A stretch of 64,000 bases of DNA from Atlantibacter subterraneus (lineage in GTDB: Bacteria; Pseudomonadota; Gammaproteobacteria; Enterobacterales; Enterobacteriaceae). The DNA is taken from the NCBI RefSeq assembly GCF_027853245.1, contig NZ_JAPTZM010000002.1. The stretch is one strand, 5' to 3'. The notes below the pieces were generated by a model, which was not told the DNA's origin, ran no database searches, and saw only the letters and a list, made by a program, of their open reading frames with translations. Below are positions 44,185 to 52,262 of the stretch, in pieces (the first letter of the stretch is position 1; every line of letters begins with the position of its first letter). A program made the position numbers and the translations under genes.

Positions 44185-45237
44185 TTGAGCAAAAATAAAC
44201 TCTCCAAAGGGCAACAGCGCCGTGTGAAAGCAAACCACCAGCGTCGGTTAAAGACGCCGGAGAAGGTGGATTACGACGATAACCTGTTTGGCGAGCCGGG
44301 CGAAGGCGTGGTGATCAGCCGTTTTGGTATGCATGCCGATGTCGAGGCACCAGACGGTTCAGTGCACCGCTGTAACATTCGCCGTACCATTCGTTCGCTG
44401 GTGACCGGCGACCGCGTTGTCTGGCGTCCGGGTAAAAGTGCGGCGGAAGGCATGGCGGTGAAAGGCATCGTCGAAGCCGTACATGAGCGCACCTCGGTGC
44501 TGACCCGCCCTGATTTTTATGATGGGGTAAAACCTATCGCCGCCAATATCGACCAGATCGTGATTGTTTCCGCGATCCTCCCCGAGTTGTCACTTAATAT
44601 TATCGATCGCTATCTGGTGGCCTGCGAAACCCTGAACGTCGAGCCACTGATCGTACTGAACAAGATCGACCTGCTGGACGACGCGGGCATGGCTTTTGTG
44701 AATGAGCAGATGGATATCTATCGCGGGATCGGCTATCGCGTCCTGATGGTCTCCAGCCATCAGCAAAACGGCTTACAGCAACTGCAAACTGCCCTCACCG
44801 ACCGGATCAGTATCTTCGCCGGGCAATCAGGCGTTGGTAAATCGAGCCTGCTGAACGCCCTGCTGGGACTGACCGACGACAGTATTCTCACCAACGACGT
44901 TTCTGACGTATCAGGGCTGGGACAACACACCACAACCGCCGCACGGCTGTATCACTTCCCGCACGGCGGCGATGTGATTGATTCCCCAGGGGTACGTGAA
45001 TTTGGTCTGTGGCATCTTGAACCGGAACAAATCACCCAGGGCTTTGTCGAATTCCACGACTATCTGGGCCACTGTAAATACCGCGACTGCAAGCATGACA
45101 CCGACCCTGGCTGCGCCATTCGTGAAGCGGTCGAGCAGGGAAAAATTGCGGAAAGCCGTTTCGATAATTATCACCGCATCCTGGAAAGCATGAGCCAGGT
45201 AAAAACGCGTAAAAGCTTTTCTGAATCTGATGACTGA
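44185..45237 (+). CDS. rsgA: Ribosome small-subunit GTPase RsgA
   Basis: RsgA is a circularly permuted GTPase that checks late 30S maturation and releases RbfA. The 350-residue protein has an OB domain (about 40-110), GTPase motifs in permuted order (NKID near 170, GQSGVGKSSLLNALLG near 215-230, DSPGVREFGLW) and a zinc finger with CKYRDCKHDTDPGC. The start is a TTG at 44185 (LSKNKLSKGQQRR), nine bases after AGGAG, giving the E. coli N-terminus. It runs toward psd. Confidence 0.95.
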   Translation: MSKNKLSKGQQRRVKANHQRRLKTPEKVDYDDNLFGEPGEGVVISRFGMHADVEAPDGSVHRCNIRRTIRSLVTGDRVVWRPGKSAAEGMAVKGIVEAVHERTSVLTRPDFYDGVKPIAANIDQIVIVSAILPELSLNIIDRYLVACETLNVEPLIVLNKIDLLDDAGMAFVNEQMDIYRGIGYRVLMVSSHQQNGLQQLQTALTDRISIFAGQSGVGKSSLLNALLGLTDDSILTNDVSDVSGLGQHTTTAARLYHFPHGGDVIDSPGVREFGLWHLEPEQITQGFVEFHDYLGHCKYRDCKHDTDPGCAIREAVEQGKIAESRFDNYHRILESMSQVKTRKSFSESDD

Positions 45238-45280
45238 CATTTAATCTGGGCGTCGCTAGAATCGCCCCCCTTTGGGTGTT

Positions 45281-45301
45281 GCCTGGTTTTAAAAACCAGG
45301 C
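45281..45301. repeat. Perfect 10-bp inverted repeat between rsgA and psd
   Basis: GCCTGGTTTT and AAAACCAGGC flank a single A. In RNA this forms a six-pair G/C stem with an A/U-rich loop, lying 43 bases after rsgA and 36 before psd. There is no T-run, so it may tune read-through or stability rather than stop transcription. Confidence 0.6.
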
Positions 45302-45337
45302 CAGGAACAGCAAAATAACATTAGCCTGGAGGCTATC

Positions 45338-46309
45338 TTGTTAAACAACTTTAAACTTTCGCTTCAATACATTCTCCCGAAACTGTGGCTCACTCGCCTG
45401 GCGGGCTGGGGCGCAAGTAAACGTGCTGGCTGGCTGACCAAACTGGTGATCGACCTGTTCGTCAAAGCCTACAAGGTCAACATGAACGAGGCGCAGAAGC
45501 CGGATACCGCCAGCTACCGCACCTTTAACGATTTCTTTGTTCGCCCGCTGCGCGATGACGTGCGCCCGGTGAATACCGATCCAAACGTGCTGGTAATGCC
45601 CGCCGATGGCGTCATCAGCCAGTTGGGCCGCATTGAAGAAGACAAAATTCTGCAGGCCAAAGGCCATAACTACAGCCTGGAAGCGCTGCTGGCCGGTAAT
45701 TACCTGATGGCGGACAAATTCCGCAACGGGACCTTCGCCACCACCTATCTGTCGCCGCGTGACTATCACCGCGTACATATGCCGTGTAACGGTATCCTGC
45801 GTGAGATGATCTACGTGCCGGGGGATCTGTTCTCGGTAAACCATTTAACCGCCCAGAACGTGCCGAACCTGTTCGCCCGTAACGAGCGCGTGATCTGCCT
45901 GTTCGATACTGAATTTGGCCCGATGGCCCAGATTCTGGTCGGTGCAACCATTGTCGGCAGCATCGAAACGGTGTGGTCCGGTACGGTTACGCCGCCGCGC
46001 GAAGGCGTGATCAAGCGCTGGACGTGGCCGGCGGGCGAGAGCGAAAACGCAGTCGCGCTGCTTAAAGGCCAGGAAATGGGCCGCTTCAAGCTCGGCTCCA
46101 CGGTGATCAACCTGTTCGCGCCGGGCAAAGTGAATCTGGTCGAGGGGCTGCAAAGCCTGTCGGTAACCCGCCTTGGCGAAGCGCTGGCGGTTTCCACCGA
46201 AACGTTCGAGACGCCGGATACCACCCCTGCGCCGCTGTCGGATGAGGAAATCAACGCTGAACTGGCGGCCAGCCCGTTGGTTGACGGCTCCCCGAAAGAT
46301 CAGGGTTAA
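45338..46309 (+). CDS. psd: Phosphatidylserine decarboxylase proenzyme
   Basis: Psd makes phosphatidylethanolamine, the main membrane lipid, at the inner membrane. The 323-residue proenzyme cleaves itself in the motif LGST; Ser254 becomes the pyruvoyl group of the small subunit. The stretches YLSPRDYHRVHMPC and FGPMAQILVGATIVGSIETVW are typical. Translation starts at TTG 45338, after GGAGG, as in E. coli. It is followed by mscM after 24 bases; the two are co-transcribed in E. coli, with sigma-E and Cpx input upstream. Confidence 0.96.
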   Translation: MLNNFKLSLQYILPKLWLTRLAGWGASKRAGWLTKLVIDLFVKAYKVNMNEAQKPDTASYRTFNDFFVRPLRDDVRPVNTDPNVLVMPADGVISQLGRIEEDKILQAKGHNYSLEALLAGNYLMADKFRNGTFATTYLSPRDYHRVHMPCNGILREMIYVPGDLFSVNHLTAQNVPNLFARNERVICLFDTEFGPMAQILVGATIVGSIETVWSGTVTPPREGVIKRWTWPAGESENAVALLKGQEMGRFKLGSTVINLFAPGKVNLVEGLQSLSVTRLGEALAVSTETFETPDTTPAPLSDEEINAELAASPLVDGSPKDQG

Positions 46310-46333
46310 TTTTTTACGTAAAGGTAGACTGAC

Positions 46334-49300
46334 GTGCGCCTGATTATCACAATCCTGATGGCCTGGTGCCTCAGCATGGGGGCGTACGCTGCGACGGCCC
46401 CCGACGCAAAACAAATCTCCCAGGAATTGGAGCAAGCCAAAGCGGCGAAAAATCTGCCTAACCAGGCGGAAACCGTGGAGGCTCTTCAGGCCGCGTTGAA
46501 CGCGCTTGAAGAGCGCAAAGCCTCGCTGGAGCGCGCAACGCAATACCAGCAAGTTATTGATAACTACCCCAAGCTTTCCGAGACCCTGCGCCAGCAGTTG
46601 AATAACCTGCGCGACGAGCCGCAAAAAGTCCCGGAAGGCCTCACCTCTGACGCCCTGAGCCAGGAAATCCTGCAAGTCAGCAGTCAACTGCTGGAAAAAA
46701 GCCGTCTGGCCCAGCAGGAGCAGGAGCGCACCCGGGAAATCGCCGACTCGCTCAGCCAGCTTCCGCAACAGCAAACCGATGCGCGCCGTCAGCTGAATGA
46801 AGTGGAACGGCGGGCGGGCGCGCAGACCGGGGCAAGCAACGCCTTAACCCAGGCCCAGCAGCTTAATGCCCAGGCGGAATCCGCACGCCTTAAAGCGTTG
46901 GTGGATGAGCTTGAACTGGCGCAGCTTTCCGCCAGCAACCGCCAGGAGCTGTCCCGGATGCGCAGCGAGCTGGCGCAAAAACAGAGCCAGCAGCTGGATG
47001 CTTATCTGCAAGCCCTGCGCAATCAGCTCAATAGTCAGCGGCAAAAAGAGGCTGAGCGCGCCCTGGAGAGCACCGAACTGTTAGCAGAAAACAGCGCGGG
47101 CCTGCCGCCGTCTATCGAAGAGCAGTTCAAAATCAACCGCGAACTGTCGCAGGCGCTCAATCAGCAGGCGCAGCGCATGGATCTGGTGGCATCGCAGCAG
47201 CGCCAGGCTTCTGGCCAGACGCTGCAGGTGCGCCAGGCGCTGAATACCCTGCGCGAGCAGTCCCAGTGGCTGGGCGTGTCGAATATGCTCGGCGAAGCGT
47301 TACGTGCGCAGGTCGCCCGTTTGCCGGAAATGCCCAAGCCGCAACAGCTGGATACCGAAATGGCGCAGCTGCGCGTCCACCGCATGCGCTATGAGGATTT
47401 GCTGAACAAGCAGCCGCAACTGCGTCAGCTTCGCCAGGCCGACGGTGCGCCGCTCACGGCGGAGCAAAACCGCATTCTGGAAGCGCAGCTGCGCACCCAG
47501 CGCGAGTTGCTCAATTCGTTGTTACAGGGCGGCGATACGCTGATCCTGGAATTAACCAAGCTGAAAGTCGCCAACAGCCAGCTGGAGGACGCGCTAAAAG
47601 AGGTTAACGAGGCGACCCACCGCTATCTGTTCTGGACGGCGGACGTCAGCCCAATGACCATCGCCTGGCCGCTTGAAATCGTGCAGGATTTACGCCGTCT
47701 GGTATCGCTCGACACCGCCAGCCAGATGGGCAACGCCACGCTGATGATGCTCACCAGTAAAGAGACGCTGCTGCCGCTGTTTGGCGCGCTGATCCTGGTG
47801 GGCTTCAGTCTCAGTTCGCGGCGGCACTTTACGGCGTTTCTGGAGCGCTCCAGCGCCCGCATCGGCAAAGTTACCCAGGATCACTTCAGGCTGACGCTAC
47901 GCACATTGTTCTGGTCGATTCTGGTGGCCTCACCGCTGCCGGTGCTGTGGGCGACGCTCGGTTACGGGCTGCGCGAGGCCTGGCCCTACCCTATTGCCGT
48001 GGCGATTGGTGATGGCGTGACGGCCACCGTGCCGCTGCTGTGGGTGGTGATGATTTGCGCCGCTTTCGCCCGCCCGAACGGGCTGTTTATCGCCCACTTC
48101 GGCTGGCCGCGCCGCCAGGTCGCCCGCGCGATGCGTTACTACCTGATGACCATCGGATTTGTGGTGCCGCTGATCATGGCGCTGATCATGTTCGATAATC
48201 TTAACGATCGGGAGTTCTCCGGCTCGCTGGGCCGCCTGTGCTTTATCCTGATTTGCGGCGCGCTGGCTATCGTGACGTTAAGCCTGAAGCGCGCCGGAAT
48301 TCCGCTGTGGCTGGATAAAGAAGGCAGCGGCGACAACATGGTGAACAAGATGCTGTGGAACCTGATGCTCAGCGCGCCGCTGCTGGCGATTCTGGCATCC
48401 GCCGTGGGGTATCTGGCCACCGCCCAGGCGCTGCTGGCGCGTCTCGAAACCTCGGTCGCCATCTGGTTCCTGCTGCTGGTGGTGTATCACGTGATCCGCC
48501 GTTGGATGTTTATTCAGCGCCGCCGCCTGGCGTTTGACCGCGCTAAACACCGCCGTGCGGAAATCCTCGCCCAGCGCGCGCGCGGCGAAGAGGAGCCGGC
48601 CCATAACCACAGCACCGAAGGCAGCAACGAAATCGTCGAAGAGGCGGAAGTGGATCTCGATACCATCAGCGCCCAGTCGCTCCGGCTGGTGCGGTCAATA
48701 CTGATGCTGATTGCCCTGCTGTCGGTGATTGTGCTGTGGTCGGAAATCCATTCGGCGTTCGGGTTCCTGGAGAACATCTCCCTGTGGGATGTCACCTCGA
48801 CGGTGCAGGGCGTGGAAAGCATCGAGCCGATAACCCTCGGGGCGGTGCTGATCGCGATACTGGTGTTTATTATCACCACCCAGCTGGTGCGAAACCTGCC
48901 GGCCCTGCTGGAGCTGGCGCTGTTGCAGCATCTGGATTTAACGCCAGGCACCGGTTACGCCATCACCACCATCACCAAATACCTGTTGATGCTGATTGGC
49001 GGCCTGACCGGGTTCTCAATGATCGGGATTGAGTGGTCGAAACTGCAATGGCTGGTGGCCGCACTCGGTGTGGGGCTGGGTTTTGGTTTACAGGAAATTT
49101 TCGCCAACTTTATTTCCGGCCTGATTATCCTGTTTGAGAAACCGATCCGCATCGGCGATACCGTGACTATTCGCGATTTGACCGGCAGCGTGACGCGCAT
49201 TAATACCCGCGCCACCACCATCAGCGACTGGGATCGCAAAGAGATTATCGTGCCGAACAAGGCGTTTATCACCGAGCAGTTTATTAACTGGTCGCTGTCC

Positions 49301-49672
49301 GACTCGGTCACCCGCGTGGTGCTGACCGTGCCTGCGCCGGGAGATGCCGATAGCGAAGAGGTAACGCAAATCCTGTATACCGCAGCGAAGCGCTGTTCGC
49401 TGGTGATCGATAACCCGGCGCCGGAAGTGTTTCTGGTGGATTTACAGCAGGGTCTGCAACTGTTTGAGCTGCGTATCTACGCCGCTGAGATGGGTCACCG
49501 GATGCCGTTGCGCCATGAGATCCACCAGCTGATCCTGCACGGCTTCCGCGAGCATGGTATCGATCTGCCGTTCCCGCCGTTCCAGATGCGTCTGGAAAGC
49601 CTGGACGGCAAGCGCACCGCGCGGACGTTAACGTCGACGGGGAAAAGCTCGCGCCCGGCGGGAAGTTTGTAA
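46334..49672 (+). CDS. mscM: Miniconductance mechanosensitive channel MscM (YjeP)
   Basis: MscM is a large MscS-family channel that opens under mild osmotic downshock. The 1112-residue protein has a signal peptide (MRLIITILMAWCLSMGAYA), a long glutamine-rich periplasmic coiled-coil region (about 22-470), a series of membrane helices (about 480-910) and the C-terminal MscS pore and beta domain (about 900-1090; GLGFGLQEIFANFISGLIILFEKP). It starts with GTG at 46334. E. coli MscM is 1107 residues. A terminator follows directly. Confidence 0.95.
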   Translation: MRLIITILMAWCLSMGAYAATAPDAKQISQELEQAKAAKNLPNQAETVEALQAALNALEERKASLERATQYQQVIDNYPKLSETLRQQLNNLRDEPQKVPEGLTSDALSQEILQVSSQLLEKSRLAQQEQERTREIADSLSQLPQQQTDARRQLNEVERRAGAQTGASNALTQAQQLNAQAESARLKALVDELELAQLSASNRQELSRMRSELAQKQSQQLDAYLQALRNQLNSQRQKEAERALESTELLAENSAGLPPSIEEQFKINRELSQALNQQAQRMDLVASQQRQASGQTLQVRQALNTLREQSQWLGVSNMLGEALRAQVARLPEMPKPQQLDTEMAQLRVHRMRYEDLLNKQPQLRQLRQADGAPLTAEQNRILEAQLRTQRELLNSLLQGGDTLILELTKLKVANSQLEDALKEVNEATHRYLFWTADVSPMTIAWPLEIVQDLRRLVSLDTASQMGNATLMMLTSKETLLPLFGALILVGFSLSSRRHFTAFLERSSARIGKVTQDHFRLTLRTLFWSILVASPLPVLWATLGYGLREAWPYPIAVAIGDGVTATVPLLWVVMICAAFARPNGLFIAHFGWPRRQVARAMRYYLMTIGFVVPLIMALIMFDNLNDREFSGSLGRLCFILICGALAIVTLSLKRAGIPLWLDKEGSGDNMVNKMLWNLMLSAPLLAILASAVGYLATAQALLARLETSVAIWFLLLVVYHVIRRWMFIQRRRLAFDRAKHRRAEILAQRARGEEEPAHNHSTEGSNEIVEEAEVDLDTISAQSLRLVRSILMLIALLSVIVLWSEIHSAFGFLENISLWDVTSTVQGVESIEPITLGAVLIAILVFIITTQLVRNLPALLELALLQHLDLTPGTGYAITTITKYLLMLIGGLTGFSMIGIEWSKLQWLVAALGVGLGFGLQEIFANFISGLIILFEKPIRIGDTVTIRDLTGSVTRINTRATTISDWDRKEIIVPNKAFITEQFINWSLSDSVTRVVLTVPAPGDADSEEVTQILYTAAKRCSLVIDNPAPEVFLVDLQQGLQLFELRIYAAEMGHRMPLRHEIHQLILHGFREHGIDLPFPPFQMRLESLDGKRTARTLTSTGKSSRPAGSL

Positions 49673-49678
49673 TCAGAG

Positions 49679-49708
49679 AGCCGGTTACTTCGGGTGACCG
49701 GCTTTTTT
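49679..49708 (+). terminator. Terminator of psd-mscM
   Basis: A ten-pair stem (AGCCGGTTAC / GTGACCGGCT, one G-T pair) with a TTCGG loop is followed by six T. The T-run touches the stop codon of the convergent membrane-protein gene. Confidence 0.92.
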
Positions 49709-50024
49709 ACCAGAGGCAAAGCTGATAGCGGATAAAAAATTGCCATAGCCAATAACCTGTAAGACATAAGGTTATTAACCAGATAAACCAGTGATGCTTT
49801 TTTTTGATAATAAGAACATAAATTGCAGGAAAGAAAACGGGAAGCGTTACGATAATACCTACATCGCGAGCATCGTCGTTTTCAATCAAATAAACCAGAT
49901 CGCAGATGTTTTTAATTTCTTCTGAGCCTATCATCCACTCTTTATCCTGGAGAGAAAATACAATAATCCAAAATAACGCAACAAAAAACCAAATTATCCC
50001 CAGGGCGTAAATTTTATAGTTCAT
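49707..50024 (-). CDS. Three-helix inner-membrane protein, YjeO-like, possible immunity protein
   Basis: This 105-residue protein has three predicted membrane helices (about 5-25, 55-73 and 78-98) joined by a charged segment (QDKEWMIGSEEIKNICDL). Its start codon directly follows the stop of the lysozyme-like gene (TGA-ATG), and its ribosome binding site lies inside that gene, so translation is coupled. E. coli carries small genes yjeN and yjeO of about 104 codons at this locus; this may be YjeO, but I cannot align it from memory. Next to a peptidoglycan-hydrolase-like gene it could be an immunity or export partner. The DNA is clearly more AT-rich than mscM and epmA. Confidence 0.65.
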   Translation of the reverse strand: MNYKIYALGIIWFFVALFWIIVFSLQDKEWMIGSEEIKNICDLVYLIENDDARDVGIIVTLPVFFPAIYVLIIKKKHHWFIWLITLCLTGYWLWQFFIRYQLCLW

Positions 50025-50735
50025 TCATCTACCCTCTAATATCCGCATTATGGCTTCTTTTTTTTGAAGAATACGCCGCCCGTATTCGCTATATTCACGG
50101 GTTGGAGAACCTATCGGATCGTGAATCGAGTTTTTAATATCACTATCAAGTCTTTGAGTTCCTCTATTATAACGTGAACCTGCAAGGATAATTTGTTCAT
50201 CAGTCAACATAGTTGTATTAATTCCAGGATTATCATAGAGAATTAAGTCCCGCAAATGAAAAGCGACCACTCGAATATTGAAGCTATTGTCTAATAAACA
50301 ATTAGCAAGTCTGAATTGTTGAAAATGGTCCAGGGTTGTAGGGTCTATCCCTAGGGTTTCAGCAGCAACGCCTAATTGAATTGCAATCGATCCTACTGAT
50401 GTTTTGTTAGAGTAGTGATTTTCCTCACCTGTCAATTCATCTAATACTTGCCTGGCTTGCAAAACGCCTAATCCTTTGAACCTTTCAGGCATTCCACCGA
50501 CTTCTGACACAGCGACACCCGCTAATAAAAAAGCTGGGATCTCAGCTTCTTTAGCATATTGCTTAATCATGTTTCGGTGATAGATTAACCATGAAGTTTT
50601 ATAAAGCCATAAATAAGCATTCCCCGTCATAAATCCCCAATTCGTGGGCAATGCATACCAACGAAATGCATCAAAGCCATTCCAGTGCGGGAAGCCATAT
50701 TCATCAACATCACAAAACAATAATGATTCATTCAT
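50025..50735 (-). CDS. Lysozyme/lytic-transglycosylase-like protein without signal peptide
   Basis: I do not know a name for this 236-residue protein. It has the spaced motifs of a lytic transglycosylase fold: a candidate catalytic Glu78 in AGVAVSEVGG, TSVGSIAIQ (112-120) like SxGxxQI, FNIRVVAFHLRDL (152-164), and AGSRYNRG (185-192) like AxAYNxG. The N-terminus (DEYGFPHWNGFDAFRWYALP) is an extra segment. There is no signal peptide, so a wall target would need another secretion route. Start MNESLL at 50735 has AGAGAG upstream. The gene is AT-rich and coupled to a membrane-protein gene. An orphan effector-immunity pair is my inference; a cytoplasmic housekeeping role is not excluded. Confidence 0.65.
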   Translation of the reverse strand: MNESLLFCDVDEYGFPHWNGFDAFRWYALPTNWGFMTGNAYLWLYKTSWLIYHRNMIKQYAKEAEIPAFLLAGVAVSEVGGMPERFKGLGVLQARQVLDELTGEENHYSNKTSVGSIAIQLGVAAETLGIDPTTLDHFQQFRLANCLLDNSFNIRVVAFHLRDLILYDNPGINTTMLTDEQIILAGSRYNRGTQRLDSDIKNSIHDPIGSPTREYSEYGRRILQKKEAIMRILEGR

Positions 50736-50913
50736 TTTATAAATCTCTCTATAAAATAAAAACATCCTTTAAAATAAAGGACTTTTTTTATAAAGAAAAG
50801 ATAAATTATGTGCTTTTATAAACAGAAATAAGTTGTAATTAAGCAAACAAATGTCTTTTTTCAGTATATTACAGAAGGATTAAGCTTCAATAAAACTTGT
50901 GAAAAGTGGAATA

Positions 50914-50958
50914 GGCATATTTCTTGTAATATGCCCCTTATAAATTGAGATAAGGGGC
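50914..50958. terminator. Overlapping hairpins downstream of epmA
   Basis: GCCCCTTA (50933-50940) pairs with TAAGGGGC (50951-50958) around a ten-base loop, with TTTTC after it on the plus strand. A second repeat, GGCATAT (50914-50920) with ATATGCC (50929-50935), shares bases with the first, so the two hairpins exclude each other. They lie just after the epmA stop. The remaining AT-rich gap 50736-50913 shows only the presumed promoter of the lysozyme-like gene. Confidence 0.6.
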
Positions 50959-50965
50959 TTTTCTA

Positions 50966-51943
50966 TCACGCACGATCCACGCTAAACGCCAGCACGTCAG
51001 ACAGCCGTTCCGCGCCCAGCGCCAGCATAATCAAACGATCCACGCCTAACGCCACGCCGGAACAGTCCGGCAGGCCCGCTTTTAATGCATCCAGCAAATT
51101 CACATCTACCGGCTGCTGCGGCAAACCGCGCGCGGCGCGTTTACGGTTGTCCTGCTCGAAACGCTGCTGCTGCTCGCGAGCGTCAGTCAGTTCGTGGAAG
51201 CCGTTCGCCAGTTCGATGCCTTTGAAATAGACCTCGAAACGCTCGGCGACGCGATGATCTTCCGTGCTGATCTGCGCTAACGATGCCTGGCTCGCCGGGA
51301 AGTGGTAAACAAAGGTCGGACGATCTTTGCCAATCTGCGGCTCAACGCCCATGGTAAACAGCAGTTGCAGCAGCGTATCGCGATCCTCTTCGGTATCGGC
51401 GATATTGCTCAAATCCAGTCTGGCCGCGACTTCACGCAGCTGGGCTTTATCGGCGGACAGCGGATCGATTTCCAGGTAGCGCTGGAATGCCTGCTGATAA
51501 GAGATCGTTTCCGCCGGGCTGGTTTCCAGCACCTGCTGTAGCAAATCGTCCACTTCGTTCATCAGGCGGTACATGTCGTAATGCGGACGGTACCACTCCA
51601 GCATGGTGAATTCCGGGTTGTGATGACGCCCCATCTCTTCATTACGGAAGCTGCGGCACAGCTGGTAGACCGGGCCGCAACCCGCCGCCAGCAGGCGCTT
51701 CATGTGGTATTCGGGGCTGGTCATCAAATAAAGGTTGATGCCTTCTGAATGGCCGGGGCCAACAAAACGGGTTTCAAACGGGACCAGATGAATATCCGTA
51801 ACCGTCGCCTGGCTCATGCAGGGGGTTTCCACCTCCAGCACGCCGCGATCGGCAAAAAAGCGACGAATCTCCGCCATCAGCGCTGCGCGTTTTAACAGAT
51901 TGGGGATGGATGCGCTCGGCTGCCAGGAGGCCGTATCGCTCAT
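50966..51943 (-). CDS. epmA: EF-P-(R)-beta-lysine ligase EpmA
   Basis: EpmA (also PoxA, GenX, YjeA) is a lysyl-tRNA-synthetase paralogue that attaches (R)-beta-lysine to elongation factor P, which relieves ribosome stalling at polyproline. The 325-residue protein has class II synthetase motifs (FRNEEMGRHHNPEFTMLEWYRP as motif 2; SGVALGVDRLIMLALG as motif 3) and no anticodon-binding domain. It is divergent from frdA. Its target gene efp lies just beyond gdx in E. coli, so probably beyond the right end here. Confidence 0.97.
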   Translation of the reverse strand: MSDTASWQPSASIPNLLKRAALMAEIRRFFADRGVLEVETPCMSQATVTDIHLVPFETRFVGPGHSEGINLYLMTSPEYHMKRLLAAGCGPVYQLCRSFRNEEMGRHHNPEFTMLEWYRPHYDMYRLMNEVDDLLQQVLETSPAETISYQQAFQRYLEIDPLSADKAQLREVAARLDLSNIADTEEDRDTLLQLLFTMGVEPQIGKDRPTFVYHFPASQASLAQISTEDHRVAERFEVYFKGIELANGFHELTDAREQQQRFEQDNRKRAARGLPQQPVDVNLLDALKAGLPDCSGVALGVDRLIMLALGAERLSDVLAFSVDRA

Positions 51944-52114
51944 AATTTATTCTCCGACTTCAGATAAGGGCACGAAGTCTACCCGCATCGCGCAGAGGAG
52001 ACAATTTTTGCGCAGCGAATTTTTGGTTTTGACGGTTAATGAATCATGAATCTTCGGTTTCGTGAGCCAGGCATCAATGATTGTGACAAAGGCCACTGGG
52101 CACCCGCCAAAAAA

Positions 52115-52156
52115 ATCGAACACGTCAAATTTCCTTAAGATTGACCCCGTTATACT
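52115..52156 (+). promoter_or_regulatory. frdA promoter with FNR-like site
   Basis: A -10 TATACT at 52151-52156 matches the E. coli frdA promoter in sequence and setting. An FNR-like element, ATCGAACACGTCAA at 52115-52128, is centred about 41 bases before the predicted start near 52163; E. coli has ATCGATCTCGTCAA in this place. The 319-base gap between epmA and frdA also contains the long frd leader (52163-52262), in which I see no other element. Confidence 0.8.
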
Positions 52157-52262
52157 GTTCTACCCATTAAGGAGCAGGGGAATTCGCTTTCGCAAACGTG
52201 CCTTGCGTCTGTTCTGGTTTGGTCATAGCGCTTGCGAAATTACAATAATCTGGAGGAATGTC

